A stretch of 51,486 nucleotides of DNA from Xanthomonas vasicola (GCF_000772705.2 NZ_JSBW02000012.1:1-51486); one strand, 5' to 3'; counted from the stretch's first letter, positions 22,973 through 33,940 are shown. Notes: generated from the sequence alone by a model not told the origin. Numbers and translations are program-made.

Positions 22973-24649
22973 ATGTGGGAAGCGCTTGGCACGGTGCGCG
23001 ATCTTGGACGGCTGCAGGAAATCGCCTCGGTCCTGATCCGCTACGGCTTCGGCGATGTGGTGCGTCGTATCGGCATGGCCGATGTGCTGGAGCGCGCTGG
23101 CAGGTTGTTGCATTGGAATAACGTCGAAGGCCGCTTGCGCATGTCTGCGGCACTGCGCGTGCGGCGTGCGCTGGAAGAGCTCGGGCCCACTTTCGTCAAA
23201 CTCGGGCAGGTGTTGGCCACGCGCGTGGATCTGCTGCCGCCGGAGTGGATCGAAGAATTAAGCGAGCTGCAGAACGCCGTACCGGCGCTGCCGTTCGAGC
23301 AGATCCGCCCGCAGCTCGTTGCCGCGCTGGGCATGGAGCCGGAAAGCGTGTTCGCGCGCCTGGACGAACAACCGCTGGCGGCCGCGTCGCTGGCACAGAC
23401 GCATCGCGCGTGGTTGGTCGATGACACGCCGGTGGTGCTGAAGATCCGCCGTCCCGATATCGGCGACACCATCGATGCCGACCTGCGCTTGCTGGCGCGG
23501 CTTGCCGAAATTGTCGAAACCCGCGCACCGGATCTCAAGCGCTATCGCCCCGCCGATGTGGTGCAGCAATTCACCGTCTCGCTGCGACGTGAGCTGGATT
23601 TCGCTGCTGAGGGGCGCAATGCCGAACGTATCGCCGCCAACTTCGCGCACGACGCGCAGGTGGTGGTGCCGACGGTGTACTGGGAGTGGACTTGCGAGTC
23701 GCTCAACGTACAGGAATTCATCGACGGCATTCCGGGGCGTGATCTGCTCGCCGTCGATGCCGCCGGTCTTGATCGCAAGGCGCTCGCGCGCGCCGGTGCC
23801 GGCATCGTGCTCAAGATGGTGCTGCAGGATGGCTGCTTCCACGCCGACCCGCATCCGGGCAATATTTTTTATCTGCGCGACGGGCGCATCGCGGTCATCG
23901 ATTTCGGCATGGTGGGGCGCGTCTCCGAGCAGCGCCGGTTTCAGGTCGCGCAACTGTTGCACGGCATGGTCAGCTACGACGCCGAAGCGGTAATCGATGT
24001 GCTGCTGGAATGGGCGGGCACCAGCCTGGACATCGACGAGCCACGGCTGCAGCAGGACATTGGCGCGTTCGTCGACGAGTATCGCGGCGTGCCGCTGAAA
24101 GAGCTGCGCATCGGCGCAATGCTCGGCGACGTGACCTCGATCCTGCGCGACCACGGGCTGACGCTGCCTTCGGATCTGGCACTGATGATCAAGGCCTTTC
24201 TCACTCTCGAAGGCATGGGCCGCCAGCTCGACCCGGATTTCGACATGGCCACCGAGGCGCGCCCGTATCTGGAACGCGTGGTGCTGCAGCGGTATGCGCC
24301 GCGCGCCATCGTGCGGCGTGGCCGGCGTACCGTAACTGGCGCGATCGACCTGATCGGCGATCTGCCACGCGACCTCAAGCGCCTGCTGCAGGCCGCGCGC
24401 CGCGGCAAACTGCAGCTGCAGATCGAAACACGCGCATTGCGCGAGTTCGGCGAGCAGGTCGACCGCGCGGCCAACCGCCTCACGATGGGCATTGTCACTG
24501 CCGCGCTGGTGATCGGCTCCTCGATCGTCATGAATAGCGTCGGCGGCAGCGCCAGCCGCTGGCTGCTCGCGCTGGGCGTGGGGGGCTTTATCGGCGCGGC
24601 GCTGTGCGGCATCTGGATCCTGTTCTCGATCTGGCGCAGCCGGCGCTAG
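22973..24649 (+). CDS. ubiB: ABC1/AarF/UbiB-family atypical kinase
   Basis: 558 residues. UbiB proteins support ubiquinone synthesis through ATPase activity at the membrane. The family KxGQ motif is at 76-79 (FVKLGQ), an A-rich loop (LAAASLAQTH) replaces the usual glycine-rich loop, and the catalytic HADPHPGNIF and metal-binding VIDFGMVG are present. Two C-terminal hydrophobic segments (about 500-520 and 530-552) anchor it. It lies between pncC and lexA, away from ubiE/ubiJ, so it may be a paralogue; the gene symbol is by family only. Confidence 0.85.
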   Translation: MWEALGTVRDLGRLQEIASVLIRYGFGDVVRRIGMADVLERAGRLLHWNNVEGRLRMSAALRVRRALEELGPTFVKLGQVLATRVDLLPPEWIEELSELQNAVPALPFEQIRPQLVAALGMEPESVFARLDEQPLAAASLAQTHRAWLVDDTPVVLKIRRPDIGDTIDADLRLLARLAEIVETRAPDLKRYRPADVVQQFTVSLRRELDFAAEGRNAERIAANFAHDAQVVVPTVYWEWTCESLNVQEFIDGIPGRDLLAVDAAGLDRKALARAGAGIVLKMVLQDGCFHADPHPGNIFYLRDGRIAVIDFGMVGRVSEQRRFQVAQLLHGMVSYDAEAVIDVLLEWAGTSLDIDEPRLQQDIGAFVDEYRGVPLKELRIGAMLGDVTSILRDHGLTLPSDLALMIKAFLTLEGMGRQLDPDFDMATEARPYLERVVLQRYAPRAIVRRGRRTVTGAIDLIGDLPRDLKRLLQAARRGKLQLQIETRALREFGEQVDRAANRLTMGIVTAALVIGSSIVMNSVGGSASRWLLALGVGGFIGAALCGIWILFSIWRSRR

Positions 24650-24718
24650 CGCACCACGCACGCGACACCCGGGACGGCGTGCAGTTACAGTGTTGCGAAG
24701 CGCTTGCGCAAGTGTTCG

Positions 24719-24737
24719 TTAGTAGTAATACTACTAA
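24719..24737. promoter_or_regulatory. LexA operator (SOS box) of lexA
   Basis: TTAGTAGTAATACTACTAA is a perfect 19-base palindrome and matches the operator described for Xanthomonas LexA, which differs from the E. coli CTGT-N8-ACAG box. It ends two bases before the lexA ATG, so bound LexA would cover the start region. This indicates autoregulation. Confidence 0.92.
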
Positions 24738-24739
24738 CC

Positions 24740-25381
24740 ATGGACCTGACCGATACCCAGCAAGCAATCCTGGCCTTGATCGCCGAGCGCATCGACGCCG
24801 ATGGCGTCCCGCCGTCGCAGACCGAAATCGCACGCGCGTTCGGCTTCAAGGGCGTGCGCGCCGCACAGTACCACCTGGAGGCACTGGAGCAGGCGGGTGC
24901 GATCCGTCGCGTCCCAGGCCAAGCGCGCGGGATCCGGCTAGCCGGGCAGGGTGTACAGACGCGCGCAGCGGCGGTGAGCGAACCCGTCCGCGACGATGTG
25001 CTGCGTCTGCCGGTGCTGGGCCGCGTTGCGGCGGGTCTGCCGATCGGTGCCGATATCGGCTCGGACGACTTCGTGGTGCTGGATCGCGTGTTCTTCTCCC
25101 CGTCGCCGGATTACCTGCTTAAGGTGCAAGGCGATTCGATGCGTGACGAAGGCATCTTCAACGGTGATCTGATCGGTGTGCACCGTACCCGCGACGCGCG
25201 CTCGGGGCAGATCGTAGTGGCGCGGATCGATGAGGAAATCACCGTCAAGCTGCTGAAGATCGGCAAAGATCGGATCCGCCTCCTGCCGCGCAATCCGGAC
25301 TACGCGCCCATCGAAGTGCTGCCGGATCAGGATTTCGCGATCGAAGGCCTGTATTGCGGGCTATTGAGGCCGAACCGCTGA
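24740..25381 (+). CDS. lexA: SOS repressor LexA
   Basis: 213 residues. The N-terminal winged helix-turn-helix (about 1-65, [30 protein letters not shown]) differs from the E. coli recognition helix, consistent with the different operator. The C-terminal S24 autoprotease domain has the cleavage site A98-G99 (VAAGLPIG) and the catalytic dyad S133 (GDSM) and K170 (EITVKLLK). No ribosome-binding site fits between the operator and ATG 24740, so the mRNA may be leaderless or nearly so. The next gene is recA, its co-protease. Confidence 0.96.
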   Translation: MDLTDTQQAILALIAERIDADGVPPSQTEIARAFGFKGVRAAQYHLEALEQAGAIRRVPGQARGIRLAGQGVQTRAAAVSEPVRDDVLRLPVLGRVAAGLPIGADIGSDDFVVLDRVFFSPSPDYLLKVQGDSMRDEGIFNGDLIGVHRTRDARSGQIVVARIDEEITVKLLKIGKDRIRLLPRNPDYAPIEVLPDQDFAIEGLYCGLLRPNR

Positions 25382-25553
25382 GGTCTGTGCCGATGGTCGT
25401 GCTGGCTTTTTCCTGAGCCGGTACCGCAGGATTTCCCGCTGCCACGGGACATGTGGTCTCCCTAATCTGAGTGTGTCGCCTGCAGTCTCAGCCTGTGCGA
25501 TACACCGCCGCTACATTAGCCCCATACCGACATCACTGACGAGGATCACCCAG

Positions 25554-26588
25554 ATGGACGAGAACAAGAAGCGCGCCCTTTCCGCCGCACTGAGCCAGAT
25601 CGAAAAGCAATTCGGCAAGGGCTCGGTCATGCGCATGGGCGACCGTGTCATCGAAGCGGTCGAAGTCATTCCGACCGGCTCGCTGATGCTGGATATCGCT
25701 CTGGGGATCGGCGGCCTGCCGAAGGGTCGCGTGGTCGAAATCTACGGGCCGGAATCCTCGGGCAAGACCACGCTGACCCTGCAGGCGATTGCCCAGTGTC
25801 AGAAGCTGGGCGGCACCGCAGCCTTCATCGACGCCGAGCACGCGCTGGACCCGATCTATGCGGCCAAGCTGGGTGTCAACGTCGACGATCTGCTGCTGTC
25901 GCAGCCGGATACCGGCGAGCAGGCACTGGAAATTGCCGACATGCTGGTGCGCTCGAGCTCGGTGGACATCGTGGTGATCGACTCGGTTGCCGCACTGACC
26001 CCGAAGGCAGAAATCGAAGGCGAAATGGGCGACCAGCTGCCGGGCCTGCAGGCTCGCCTGATGAGTCAGGCGCTGCGCAAGCTCACCGGTAACATCAAGC
26101 GCTCCAATACGCTAGTGGTCTTCATCAATCAGCTGCGCATGAAGATCGGCGTCATGATGCCGGGCCAGAGCCCGGAAGTGACCACCGGCGGCAATGCCTT
26201 GAAGTTCTACGCCTCGGTGCGTCTGGACATCCGTCGTATCGGTGCCATCAAAAAGGGCGACGAGATCATCGGCAATCAGACCAAGATCAAGGTGGTCAAG
26301 AACAAGCTGGCGCCTCCGTTCAAGCAGGTCGTGACCGAAATCCTGTACGGCGAAGGCATTAGCCGCGAAGGCGAACTGATCGACATGGGCGTGGAAGCCA
26401 AGTTGGTCGACAAAGCCGGCGCCTGGTACAGCTACGGCGATGAGCGCATCGGTCAGGGCAAGGACAACGCGCGCACCTACCTGCGCGATAACCCACAGGT
26501 TGCGGTTCGGCTGGAAACCGAGTTGCGCGAGAAGTTCCAGCCTGCCGAAGCGCCGCGCGAAGCCGGCGACGACGAAGAGAAGGAATAA
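25554..26588 (+). CDS. recA: Recombinase RecA
   Basis: 344 residues. A DNA strand-exchange ATPase and LexA co-protease. The N-terminus [20 protein letters not shown] is standard. Walker A GPESSGKT lies at 65-72, [19 protein letters not shown] and the L2 loop [18 protein letters not shown] are intact, and the acidic tail DDEEKE ends the protein. ATG 25554 follows GACGAGGATC. No TTAGTA-type LexA box was seen in the 172 bp after lexA, so SOS control, if any, may come from the lexA promoter or from a divergent site. Confidence 0.97.
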   Translation: MDENKKRALSAALSQIEKQFGKGSVMRMGDRVIEAVEVIPTGSLMLDIALGIGGLPKGRVVEIYGPESSGKTTLTLQAIAQCQKLGGTAAFIDAEHALDPIYAAKLGVNVDDLLLSQPDTGEQALEIADMLVRSSSVDIVVIDSVAALTPKAEIEGEMGDQLPGLQARLMSQALRKLTGNIKRSNTLVVFINQLRMKIGVMMPGQSPEVTTGGNALKFYASVRLDIRRIGAIKKGDEIIGNQTKIKVVKNKLAPPFKQVVTEILYGEGISREGELIDMGVEAKLVDKAGAWYSYGDERIGQGKDNARTYLRDNPQVAVRLETELREKFQPAEAPREAGDDEEKE

Positions 26589-26890
26589 GTCGCAGCTGCA
26601 CAACATTGCCCGTCGCCCTTAGGCGGTTCGCCGAGATTAGGTGACGGTAATGCTGTCAGTAAGTGATTGGATGGACTGTCGCGTGCCCGTGGTACGCGAC
26701 GACTCCAGCAACGCTGGCGCTTGCCCGGCGTTGGCACAGCAGGTCCAAGCGCGTGAAGTTTTTCTATCGCGAGGACGGCGGAGTCAGTGCCGTCGGTTCT
26801 CGCGGTAGATCTATCGAAGGCCAGGAGGGCGGGCGCTATGGACGGCGCATTTAATGCAATACGATCTTCAGCGATTCAGGACATCTGACG
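26589..26890. other. Intergenic region recA / recX (302 bp)
   Basis: No gene recognised. A short TTAATGCAATACGA segment (26852-26865) could be part of a recX promoter, but it is not convincing. No clear terminator separates recA from recX. Confidence 0.45.
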
Positions 26891-27379
26891 ATGGACGAGC
26901 AAGAGCCCGCACCAAAGCGGGGGCGCCGGTTCAAGGAGCAGACGCCGGTCCAGCGCGCACTCGGTCTATTGGTGCGGCGCGAACATTCGCGCAAAGAATT
27001 GAACCGCAAGCTGCTGGCCCGGGGGATCGAGCCAGATGCGGCGCAGGCCGCCGTCGATCGCCTTACTGGCGAAGGGTGGCAAGACGACGCCCGTTTCGCT
27101 GCTGCCGTGGTGCGCAATCGCGCCGGCTCCGGTTATGGCCCGCTGCATATCCGTGCCGAACTCGGAACCCATGGCCTGGATAGCGAGGCCATCAGTGCCG
27201 CTATGGCAACGTTTGAAGGCGATTGGACCGAAAACGCGCGCGACTTAATCCGCCGTCGTTTCGGCGAGCAGGGCCTAGTGGACCTTCCACAGCGGCGCAA
27301 GGCCGCCGATTTGCTGGCCCGGCGTGGTTTCGACGGCAACAGCATTCGCAGTGCCACGCGCTTCGACCTTGAGGACTGA
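26891..27379 (+). CDS. recX: RecA regulator RecX
   Basis: 162 residues of helical repeats typical of Rec[64 protein letters not shown] and a third repeat near the C-terminus ending [19 protein letters not shown]. It binds RecA filaments and limits their growth. The N-terminal 15 residues are charged. It starts at ATG 26891 and precedes alaS by about 100 bp, the conserved recA-recX-alaS order. Confidence 0.94.
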   Translation: MDEQEPAPKRGRRFKEQTPVQRALGLLVRREHSRKELNRKLLARGIEPDAAQAAVDRLTGEGWQDDARFAAAVVRNRAGSGYGPLHIRAELGTHGLDSEAISAAMATFEGDWTENARDLIRRRFGEQGLVDLPQRRKAADLLARRGFDGNSIRSATRFDLED

Positions 27380-27480
27380 GGGCGTCAGGCCTGCTACCCT
27401 TCGCGGATTCAGGTTGTTCCGCTCATCTGCGCCCACATCTCATTGGGTGAGCGGAACTGCCGCCCGCCCAATGCCAGCAC

Positions 27481-30129
27481 ATGAACGCACCTGCCAAATT
27501 CAGCACTTCCCAGATCCGTAGTGACTTCCTCGCGTTCTTCGAGGGGAAGGGCCACACCATTGTGCCATCCGCGCCGCTGGTGCCAGGCAATGACCCCACC
27601 TTGCTGTTTACCAACTCCGGCATGGTCCAGTTCAAGGACGTCTTCCTTGGCGCGGAGAAACGCAGTTACGTACGTGCCGCAGACGTGCAGCGCTGCCTGC
27701 GTGCCGGTGGCAAGCACAACGATCTGGATTCGGTGGGCTACACCGCGCGTCACCACACCTTCTTCGAAATGCTCGGCAACTGGTCGTTCGGCGATTACTT
27801 CAAGAAGGACGCCATCGCGTGGGCATGGGAGCTGCTGACCCAGGTCTGGAAGCTGCCGGCAGAACGCCTGCTGGTGACCGTCTACCACACCGACGAAGAA
27901 GCCTTCGCGTTGTGGCGCGACATGATCGGCATTCCGGAAAGCCGCATCGTGCGCATCGGCGATAACAAGGGTGCGCCGTACGCCTCGGACAATTTCTGGC
28001 AGATGGCCGACACCGGCCCGTGCGGCCCGTGTACCGAAATTTTCTTCGACCACGGCGATCACATCGCCGGTGGTCCGCCGGGGTCGCCCGACGAAGATGG
28101 CGACCGCTTCATCGAGATCTGGAACCTGGTCTTCATGCAGTTCGATCGCCAGCCCGATGGCACCCTGGTGCCGCTGCCGGCGCCATGCGTGGACACCGGT
28201 ATGGGATTGGAGCGTCTGGCCGCGATCCTGCAGCATGTCCATACCAACTACGAAATCGACCTGTTCCAGGCGTTGATCGGCAAGGCCAGCGCATTGACTG
28301 GCATCACCGATCTGGAAAACAAGTCACTGCGGGTGATCGCCGATCACATACGCGCCTGTTCGTTCCTCATCGTCGATGGCGTGCTGCCCTCCAACGAAGG
28401 CCGCGGTTACGTGCTGCGGCGGATCATCCGGCGTGCGCTACGCCATGGCTGGATGCTGGGCGTGCGCCAGCCGTTCTTCAGCAAGATGGTGCCCACGCTG
28501 GTCGAACTGATGGGCGAAGCCTATCCCGAGCTGGTGGTGGCCAAGGACACCGTCGCGCGCGCCTTGTTGGCCGAAGAAGAGCGTTTTGCGGAGACGCTGG
28601 ACGCCGGCATGAAAATCTTCGACGAGGTCGCGTCGCGCTCGCAGGAAAGTATCCCCGGCGCCGATGCGTTTCGCTTGTACGACACCTATGGTTTCCCAGT
28701 CGACCTGACCGCCGATATCGCGCGCGAGCGCGGCATGCGCGTAGACATGGAGGGCTTCGAGTTCGCCATGGAGCGTCAGCGCGAGACCGCGCGTGCGGCG
28801 GGCAAGTTCGGCGGCGGCGTGGCATTGCCGGCCGACCTGGTCGCCAGCATGTCGCCAACCGTGTTCCTGGGTTACGACGCGTACGATGCCGATGCGCTCA
28901 AGGTCGTGGCACTGCTCAAGCAGGGCCGCCCCGTCGAACGTGCAGAAGCGGGCGACGAGGTGATCGTGTTCACCGACCGTACGCCGTTCTATGCCGAATC
29001 GGGTGGCCAGGTTGGCGATAGCGGCCAGCTGAGCGGCCCCGGTGTCTCGATCGAAGTGGCCGACACGCAGAAGTTCGCCGGCCAGTTCCATGGCCATGTA
29101 GGTCGCATCAGCGAAGGCACGCTTGCGCTTGGCGATGTGCTTGCCGGTGGAATCGACGTGCAACGTCGCGGCAAGACCATCCTCAACCATTCGGCGACCC
29201 ACTTGCTGCACGCCGCGTTGCGCGAAGTATTGGGGACGCATGTGCAGCAGAAGGGCTCGCTGGTCGCGCCTGATCGGCTGCGCTTCGACTTCTCGCACTT
29301 CCAGCCGATCACTGCGGATGAGCTCGCTGTGATCGAGCGCAAGGTTAATGCTGAAGTGCGCACGAACCATGGCGTGGAAGTGCACAACATGGCCATGCAG
29401 GAGGCGCTGGATTTCGGCGCGATGGCGCTGTTCGGCGAGAAATACGGCGAAAACGTGCGCGTGCTCAAGATGGGCGGTTATTCCACCGAGCTGTGTGGTG
29501 GCACCCATGTCACCCGTACCGGCGACATCGGCTTGTTCAAGATCACCTCCGAAGGCGGCGTGTCCTCGGGTGTGCGCCGTATCGAAGCGGTGACCGGGCA
29601 GGGTGCGCTGGACTATGTGGCCGACGAGGAGCGTCGCTTGCTTGAAGCCGCCCATCTGCTCGGCGGCAACGCCACCGAGGTGGTCGACAAGGTGCGCGCA
29701 CTGACTGAGCGCCAGAAGCGGCTGGAGCGCGAGCTGGAATCGCTCAAGGCCAAGCTGGCGTCGGGTGCAACGGCTGATTTGGGTGCTGGTGCGATCGATG
29801 TGGCCGGGGTCAAGGTGGTGGCAGTGCGTCTGGAAGGCTTCGATGCCAAGGCGCTACGCGATGCGATGGATCGCCTGAAGCAACAGCTCGGCGACGCGGT
29901 GATCGTGCTGGCTGGCGCTTCAGGCGGCAAAGTTGCGCTTGTCGCTGGTGTGAACGGCAGCCCAACTGGCAAGGTGAAGGCAGGGGAACTCCTCGGCTAT
30001 ATCGCCAGTCAGATCGGCGGCAAGGGCGGTGGCCGTCCGGATCTCGCCCAGGGTGGTGGCGAGGACGGGCCCGCCCTTGCGACCGCACTCGACGGTGTGC
30101 CCCTCTGGGTCAAGCAACACTTGGGCTGA
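27481..30129 (+). CDS. alaS: Alanyl-tRNA synthetase
   Basis: 882 residues, full length. The catalytic domain starts at the N-terminus ([53 protein letters not shown]). The tRNA-recognition part follows. The editing domain carries [11 protein letters not shown] and the second metal motif [15 protein letters not shown]. The C-Ala domain ends with [15 protein letters not shown]. All expected motifs are intact. It starts at ATG 27481 and precedes csrA by 140 bp. Confidence 0.97.
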   Translation: MNAPAKFSTSQIRSDFLAFFEGKGHTIVPSAPLVPGNDPTLLFTNSGMVQFKDVFLGAEKRSYVRAADVQRCLRAGGKHNDLDSVGYTARHHTFFEMLGNWSFGDYFKKDAIAWAWELLTQVWKLPAERLLVTVYHTDEEAFALWRDMIGIPESRIVRIGDNKGAPYASDNFWQMADTGPCGPCTEIFFDHGDHIAGGPPGSPDEDGDRFIEIWNLVFMQFDRQPDGTLVPLPAPCVDTGMGLERLAAILQHVHTNYEIDLFQALIGKASALTGITDLENKSLRVIADHIRACSFLIVDGVLPSNEGRGYVLRRIIRRALRHGWMLGVRQPFFSKMVPTLVELMGEAYPELVVAKDTVARALLAEEERFAETLDAGMKIFDEVASRSQESIPGADAFRLYDTYGFPVDLTADIARERGMRVDMEGFEFAMERQRETARAAGKFGGGVALPADLVASMSPTVFLGYDAYDADALKVVALLKQGRPVERAEAGDEVIVFTDRTPFYAESGGQVGDSGQLSGPGVSIEVADTQKFAGQFHGHVGRISEGTLALGDVLAGGIDVQRRGKTILNHSATHLLHAALREVLGTHVQQKGSLVAPDRLRFDFSHFQPITADELAVIERKVNAEVRTNHGVEVHNMAMQEALDFGAMALFGEKYGENVRVLKMGGYSTELCGGTHVTRTGDIGLFKITSEGGVSSGVRRIEAVTGQGALDYVADEERRLLEAAHLLGGNATEVVDKVRALTERQKRLERELESLKAKLASGATADLGAGAIDVAGVKVVAVRLEGFDAKALRDAMDRLKQQLGDAVIVLAGASGGKVALVAGVNGSPTGKVKAGELLGYIASQIGGKGGGRPDLAQGGGEDGPALATALDGVPLWVKQHLG

Positions 30130-30269
30130 ACACTTGTCCTGCTATGCCTTGCTGGCTAGCAGGATGTCCCGCTACCATTTCTGGTCTATTCCCTTTACGT
30201 AGGGCGCGTCTCACTCAGGAGGCCGTCGATGCTGGTGGGGAAATCCACCGGTTACAGGAGATTTGCAAA

Positions 30270-30482
30270 ATGTTGATCCTCACTCGCCGGGTAGCCGAAA
30301 CCTTGATGATCGGCGACTCGGTCACCGTGACCGTTCTCGGCGTCAAGGGCAATCAGGTGCGCATCGGTATTACCGCACCCAAGGATGTCGCTGTGCATCG
30401 CGAAGAAATCTATCAGCGCATCCAGCGTGGGGATGAGCCGGTCGCTTCCGGCGCACATCGCGGTGACGATTCTTCGAATTGA
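30270..30482 (+). CDS. csrA: Carbon storage / RNA-binding regulator CsrA (RsmA)
   Basis: 70 residues: [20 protein letters not shown] with the conserved RNA-binding edges, [20 protein letters not shown], and a short tail. A dimeric protein that binds GGA motifs in mRNA leaders; in Xanthomonas it controls virulence, motility and biofilm. A strong CAGGAG site lies nine bases before ATG 30270. The alaS-csrA-tRNA-Ser order matches E. coli. Confidence 0.97.
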   Translation: MLILTRRVAETLMIGDSVTVTVLGVKGNQVRIGITAPKDVAVHREEIYQRIQRGDEPVASGAHRGDDSSN

Positions 30483-30495
30483 TCGTTGTAAAGGG

Positions 30496-30525
30496 TTTAC
30501 GTTAGCCCCTCTTACCCGGTATTCT
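30496..30525 (+). promoter_or_regulatory. Possible sigma-70 promoter for tRNA-Ser
   Basis: TTTACG (30496-30501) and TATTCT (30520-30525) are spaced by 18 bases, followed by a GC-rich discriminator (CGCGG). The expected start is about 33 bases ahead of the tRNA. Assigned by eye. Confidence 0.4.
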
Positions 30526-30565
30526 TCGCGGCCTGCCACAGACATCGCGGCAGGCAGCAAAAACT

Positions 30566-30658
30566 GGAGCGATGCCCGAGCGGCTGAAGGGGCTCCCCTG
30601 CTAAGGGAGTATAGGGTCAAAAGCTCTATCGAGGGTTCGAATCCCTCTCGCTCCGCCA
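30566..30658 (+). tRNA. tRNA-Ser (GCU)
   Basis: 93 bases including an encoded CCA. The acceptor stem GGAGCGA pairs with TCGCTCC. The anticodon loop reads CTGCTAA with anticodon GCT (codons AGC/AGU). A long variable arm (TATAGGGTCAAAAGCTCTATC) and the T-loop GGTTCGAATCC confirm a class II serine tRNA. It is followed by a strong terminator. Confidence 0.96.
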
Positions 30659-30667
30659 GTGTTCTAG

Positions 30668-30700
30668 ACGCCCGCAAATCACTGATTTGCGGGCGTTTTT
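30668..30700 (+). terminator. Rho-independent terminator of tRNA-Ser
   Basis: A 13-bp perfect stem (ACGCCCGCAAATC / GATTTGCGGGCGT) with loop ACT is followed by a run of five T residues. It is ten bases after the tRNA end. Confidence 0.92.
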
Positions 30701-31718
30701 ATGTGTGTAGCTATGGTCCTTGATTCAACGAAGGTTGGCTGATACTGGCGTGTGCTCGCTGCAGCAATACGCATTGCCTGGGCTCTTGCGAGACCCTCTT
30801 GGATTGGGGCTAGCAGTGGTTCGCCTCCGCAGAGACGTTCCCAAGACGCACTCAGCTTGAACGAGCGTGTGTGCAACTACATCGCCGCACGCTGTACCGC
30901 GTGGTCGGTCTCGACAGCTCCTGAGCGGAGTGCAGCTTTCCGGCTTTGGTCGCATCCGCGGCTTGCCGCGATTCTTCGCATCTACGGCTAGCTCATAGCT
31001 CGGGAACAAGAGCTGGCTTGCGGCATGGGCACTTGGCTTGCTCGCTTCGTCCGAATGCTTGGGAGCTACTCGTTTTACGCGCGCCTGCATCGCGACCCCA
31101 ATCGTGCGAAGAGGTTTGCACTGACTGCTTCCTGCGAATCCATTGGTTTGCGGCGCGCGCATGCGGTGTGCCATTACATGCGCATTGCTATGGCCCGCGC
31201 CCGCAAGCATGCGCGCAACGCGGGGCGATGCTTTACTCCATCCGGCTGCGCAAGCGTGTTGCACGACATATCAAGCCAGACGCATCGACGTAAGCCAGAG
31301 GGTCTCGGATGGATGCGTTTTGGGCGCTTCCGGTTTTCCTGTCTTTTGCATACGCGGTCGGGTAGTGCATGACAGCGCTGCTTCTACGCCAGGGTGCATC
31401 GTTCGGTCTGTCGCTGTTTCAGCTAGGCCAGTGCGCCAATCCGCTCGTACTAATCGTCAAGGGGCGAAGCCCAATACTGCGAACGAGGGGCAAGTATGGA
31501 AGGCTTATCAATCTTCGCGGTGGATGTCGCCAGTGCAGCTACTACCGATATCTTGCACCGCAGTCGGTCGCCTCCCCGGCATGCCGCACAGAGACTCGGA
31601 GCGGGTGTCGGAAGCGCTTCCCGGCGGGGCGCGTTGCCTCTCCATGACAAGATCTGAACCGCCTTGGAGATGCCGTGCGCAGCGGGGTTAAGTAACCGGC
31701 GCATGGGTCGCTAAGGAC
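30701..31718. other. Gene-poor region, about 1 kb, between tRNA-Ser and chemoreceptor
   Basis: No frame here looks coding: the longest (30725-31264, minus) has unbalanced composition and no recognisable motifs. There are no clear IS ends or tRNA fragments. It may be decayed foreign DNA next to the tRNA, or hold an RNA gene I cannot recognise. Confidence 0.5.
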
Positions 31719-33743
31719 GTGAACCAAATCTCGGATTTTGACGTGATGCGCCTATCGCACCTGCTTGGACGCGTGTTCTCTTTCTGGGGCCGTGGGCTGC
31801 AACACAAGGCCGCGGCGGTGGACCGGGTGATGGCGGTGATCGAGTTCGATCTGGATGGCCGCATTCTGCATGCAAACCCAAATTTCCTAGGCTTGATGGG
31901 GTATCGACTGGACGAGGTGGTCGGCCAGCATCACCGCATGTTCGTGACGCCTACCGATCGCGACAGCGAAAGCTATCGGCAGTTCTGGGAGGCGCTGCGT
32001 CGCGGCGACTTCAATGCCGGGCGCTTCTGCCGCCTGGACAAGCACGGGCGCGAGGTGTGGATCAACGCATCGTACAACCCGTTGCTGGATCGATCCGGCA
32101 AGGCCTATCGCGTGGTGAAGTACGCCACCGACATCACCGCACAGGTACGCCAGACCGCTGATTTTGAAGGGCGCATCGACGCCATCGACAAGGTGATGGC
32201 GGTCATCGAATTTTCTCTGGACGGTACCGTGCTCGCGGCCAACCAGAATTTCTTGCACGTGATGGGTTATCGGTTGGAGGAGATTGTCGGCAAGCACCAT
32301 GGCATGTTCGTGGATACGACGACGCGTCAGTCGGCTGCATATCGCGCGTTCTGGGATTCGCTCGGGCGCGGCGCCTTCGACGCGGGGCGTTACCGGCGCA
32401 TCGGCAAGGACGGCAGGGCGGTGTGGATCCAGGCGTCCTACAACCCGGTGCTCGACGAGCACGGGCGCCCGTACAAGGTGGTCAAGTACGCGACCGACGT
32501 GACTCGTCAGGTGGTCGATTCGGCCGACGCAGACGGGCGCATCCGGGCGATCGACAAGGTGATGGGCGTGATCGAGTTCGACCTGAAAGGGAACGTGCTC
32601 GGTGCCAACGAGAACTTTCTAAACATCCTGGGGTATCCGGCTGCTGAGGCGATCGGTCAGCACCACAGCGTGTTCGTGGACGCGGCCTATCGTGCGTCAG
32701 CGGAATATCGCCAGTTCTGGGCGAAGCTGGCAAGCGGCCAGTTCGATGCCGGGCGTTATCGCCGGCTGCGCAAGGATGGCGGTGCGGTGTGGATCCAGGC
32801 TTCCTATAACCCGATCCTGGATGTCTCCGGGCGGCCGTACAAGGTGGTCAAGTACGCAACCGATGTGACCGAGCAGGTGCGTTCGGCCGAGCGCATGCGC
32901 GATTTGATGCGGCAGACCATGAGCATTGCGCAGAACGTACAGCGCGAGTCGCACCATATTTCGGCCAGCAACCAGGAGTTGGTCAGCCGCGTATCCACGC
33001 AATCGGCCGCGGTGGAGCAGACGTCGCGCACGATCGATCAACTTGCTGCCACAGTGCGCACCAACTCCGAGAACGCGGGTTCTGCGCGTCGCATGGCCGA
33101 AGACTCGACCGCGGTGGCGCGGCGCGGCGCGGATGTCATTGCCGACGTGGTCAAGACCACCGCCGGCATTCGCTCGGCGACCGACCGTATCGGTCAGATC
33201 ATCGAGGTGATCGACGGCATCGCGTTCCAGACCAATATCCTGGCCTTGAACGCTGCGGTGGAAGCTGCGCGTGCTGGCGAGCAAGGGCGTGGCTTCGCTG
33301 TCGTGGCGACCGAAGTGCGCAGTCTTGCGCAACGTTGCAGCGTCTCGGCCAAGGAGATTCGCTCCTTGATCGACAACGCAACCGATCAGGTCGGCGATGG
33401 CTCGCGCCTGGCCGAGCAAGCGGGTGTAGTGATGCAGGACATGGTGACCTCGGTCCTGCGCGTCACTGCGACCGTGGAGCAGATCGCCGCTGCCAGCCGT
33501 GACCAGGCTCAGGATATTTCCACGGCCAACGTGGCGTTGCAGTCGATCGGTGTGCAGGCACGCGATCAGGCGCAGATGGTCGACGATCTGGCGCGCTCGG
33601 CGCACGTATTGGAAGGCGATGCCGATGCGCTGTTCGCGTTGGTTAATGGCGATGCCAATGGCGATGCCAATGGCGAGACGGATGGCACTGCTGTGCAGGC
33701 CGCTGCGCAGGCTACGCGGAACGCTGCCTCGAAGGCGGCGTGA
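31719..33743 (+). CDS. Soluble methyl-accepting chemotaxis protein with three PAS domains
   Basis: 674 residues with no membrane segment. Three tandem PAS domains start near residues 38, 159 and 281, each opening VMxVIEFxLxG and ending in VVKYATDxT about 100 residues later. The C-terminal half is an MCP signalling domain with the hairpin tip [30 protein letters not shown] (split here only for reading). The layout resembles BdlA-type cytoplasmic receptors. There is no C-terminal CheR tether; the tail has repeated NGDA units. The GTG start at 31719 has AAGGA too close; ATG 31746 is an alternative. Confidence 0.88.
   Translation: MNQISDFDVMRLSHLLGRVFSFWGRGLQHKAAAVDRVMAVIEFDLDGRILHANPNFLGLMGYRLDEVVGQHHRMFVTPTDRDSESYRQFWEALRRGDFNAGRFCRLDKHGREVWINASYNPLLDRSGKAYRVVKYATDITAQVRQTADFEGRIDAIDKVMAVIEFSLDGTVLAANQNFLHVMGYRLEEIVGKHHGMFVDTTTRQSAAYRAFWDSLGRGAFDAGRYRRIGKDGRAVWIQASYNPVLDEHGRPYKVVKYATDVTRQVVDSADADGRIRAIDKVMGVIEFDLKGNVLGANENFLNILGYPAAEAIGQHHSVFVDAAYRASAEYRQFWAKLASGQFDAGRYRRLRKDGGAVWIQASYNPILDVSGRPYKVVKYATDVTEQVRSAERMRDLMRQTMSIAQNVQRESHHISASNQELVSRVSTQSAAVEQTSRTIDQLAATVRTNSENAGSARRMAEDSTAVARRGADVIADVVKTTAGIRSATDRIGQIIEVIDGIAFQTNILALNAAVEAARAGEQGRGFAVVATEVRSLAQRCSVSAKEIRSLIDNATDQVGDGSRLAEQAGVVMQDMVTSVLRVTATVEQIAAASRDQAQDISTANVALQSIGVQARDQAQMVDDLARSAHVLEGDADALFALVNGDANGDANGETDGTAVQAAAQATRNAASKAA
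33646..33681 (+). repeat. 12-bp tandem repeat in chemoreceptor 3' end
   Basis: AATGGCGATGCC occurs twice in direct succession (33646-33657, 33658-33669), followed by a diverged third unit AATGGCGAGACG. It encodes [12 protein letters not shown] in the receptor tail. The unit is a multiple of three, so copy changes would keep the frame. Confidence 0.85.
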
Positions 33744-33940
33744 TTACGTTCACTGCGTTCCGCATGCGGCACGGAGCGGTTCCCTTGGTCTTGCGACTGC
33801 TCTGCGGGTGAATCTCGCAATGAGTTGCCTGACGTGTGGTGGTGAGACCTTCGCTCTCATCAGCGCCGCCGAGATGACACGTCAGCCGGCACGATGATGA
33901 TGTGAGTTGTCAGCCGCACCTCACAACTCACACCTCACAA

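Noticed and set aside
30725..31264. 179-codon minus-strand frame downstream of tRNA-Ser
   Set aside because: No domain, no ribosome site and unbalanced composition; left as part of a gene-poor region.
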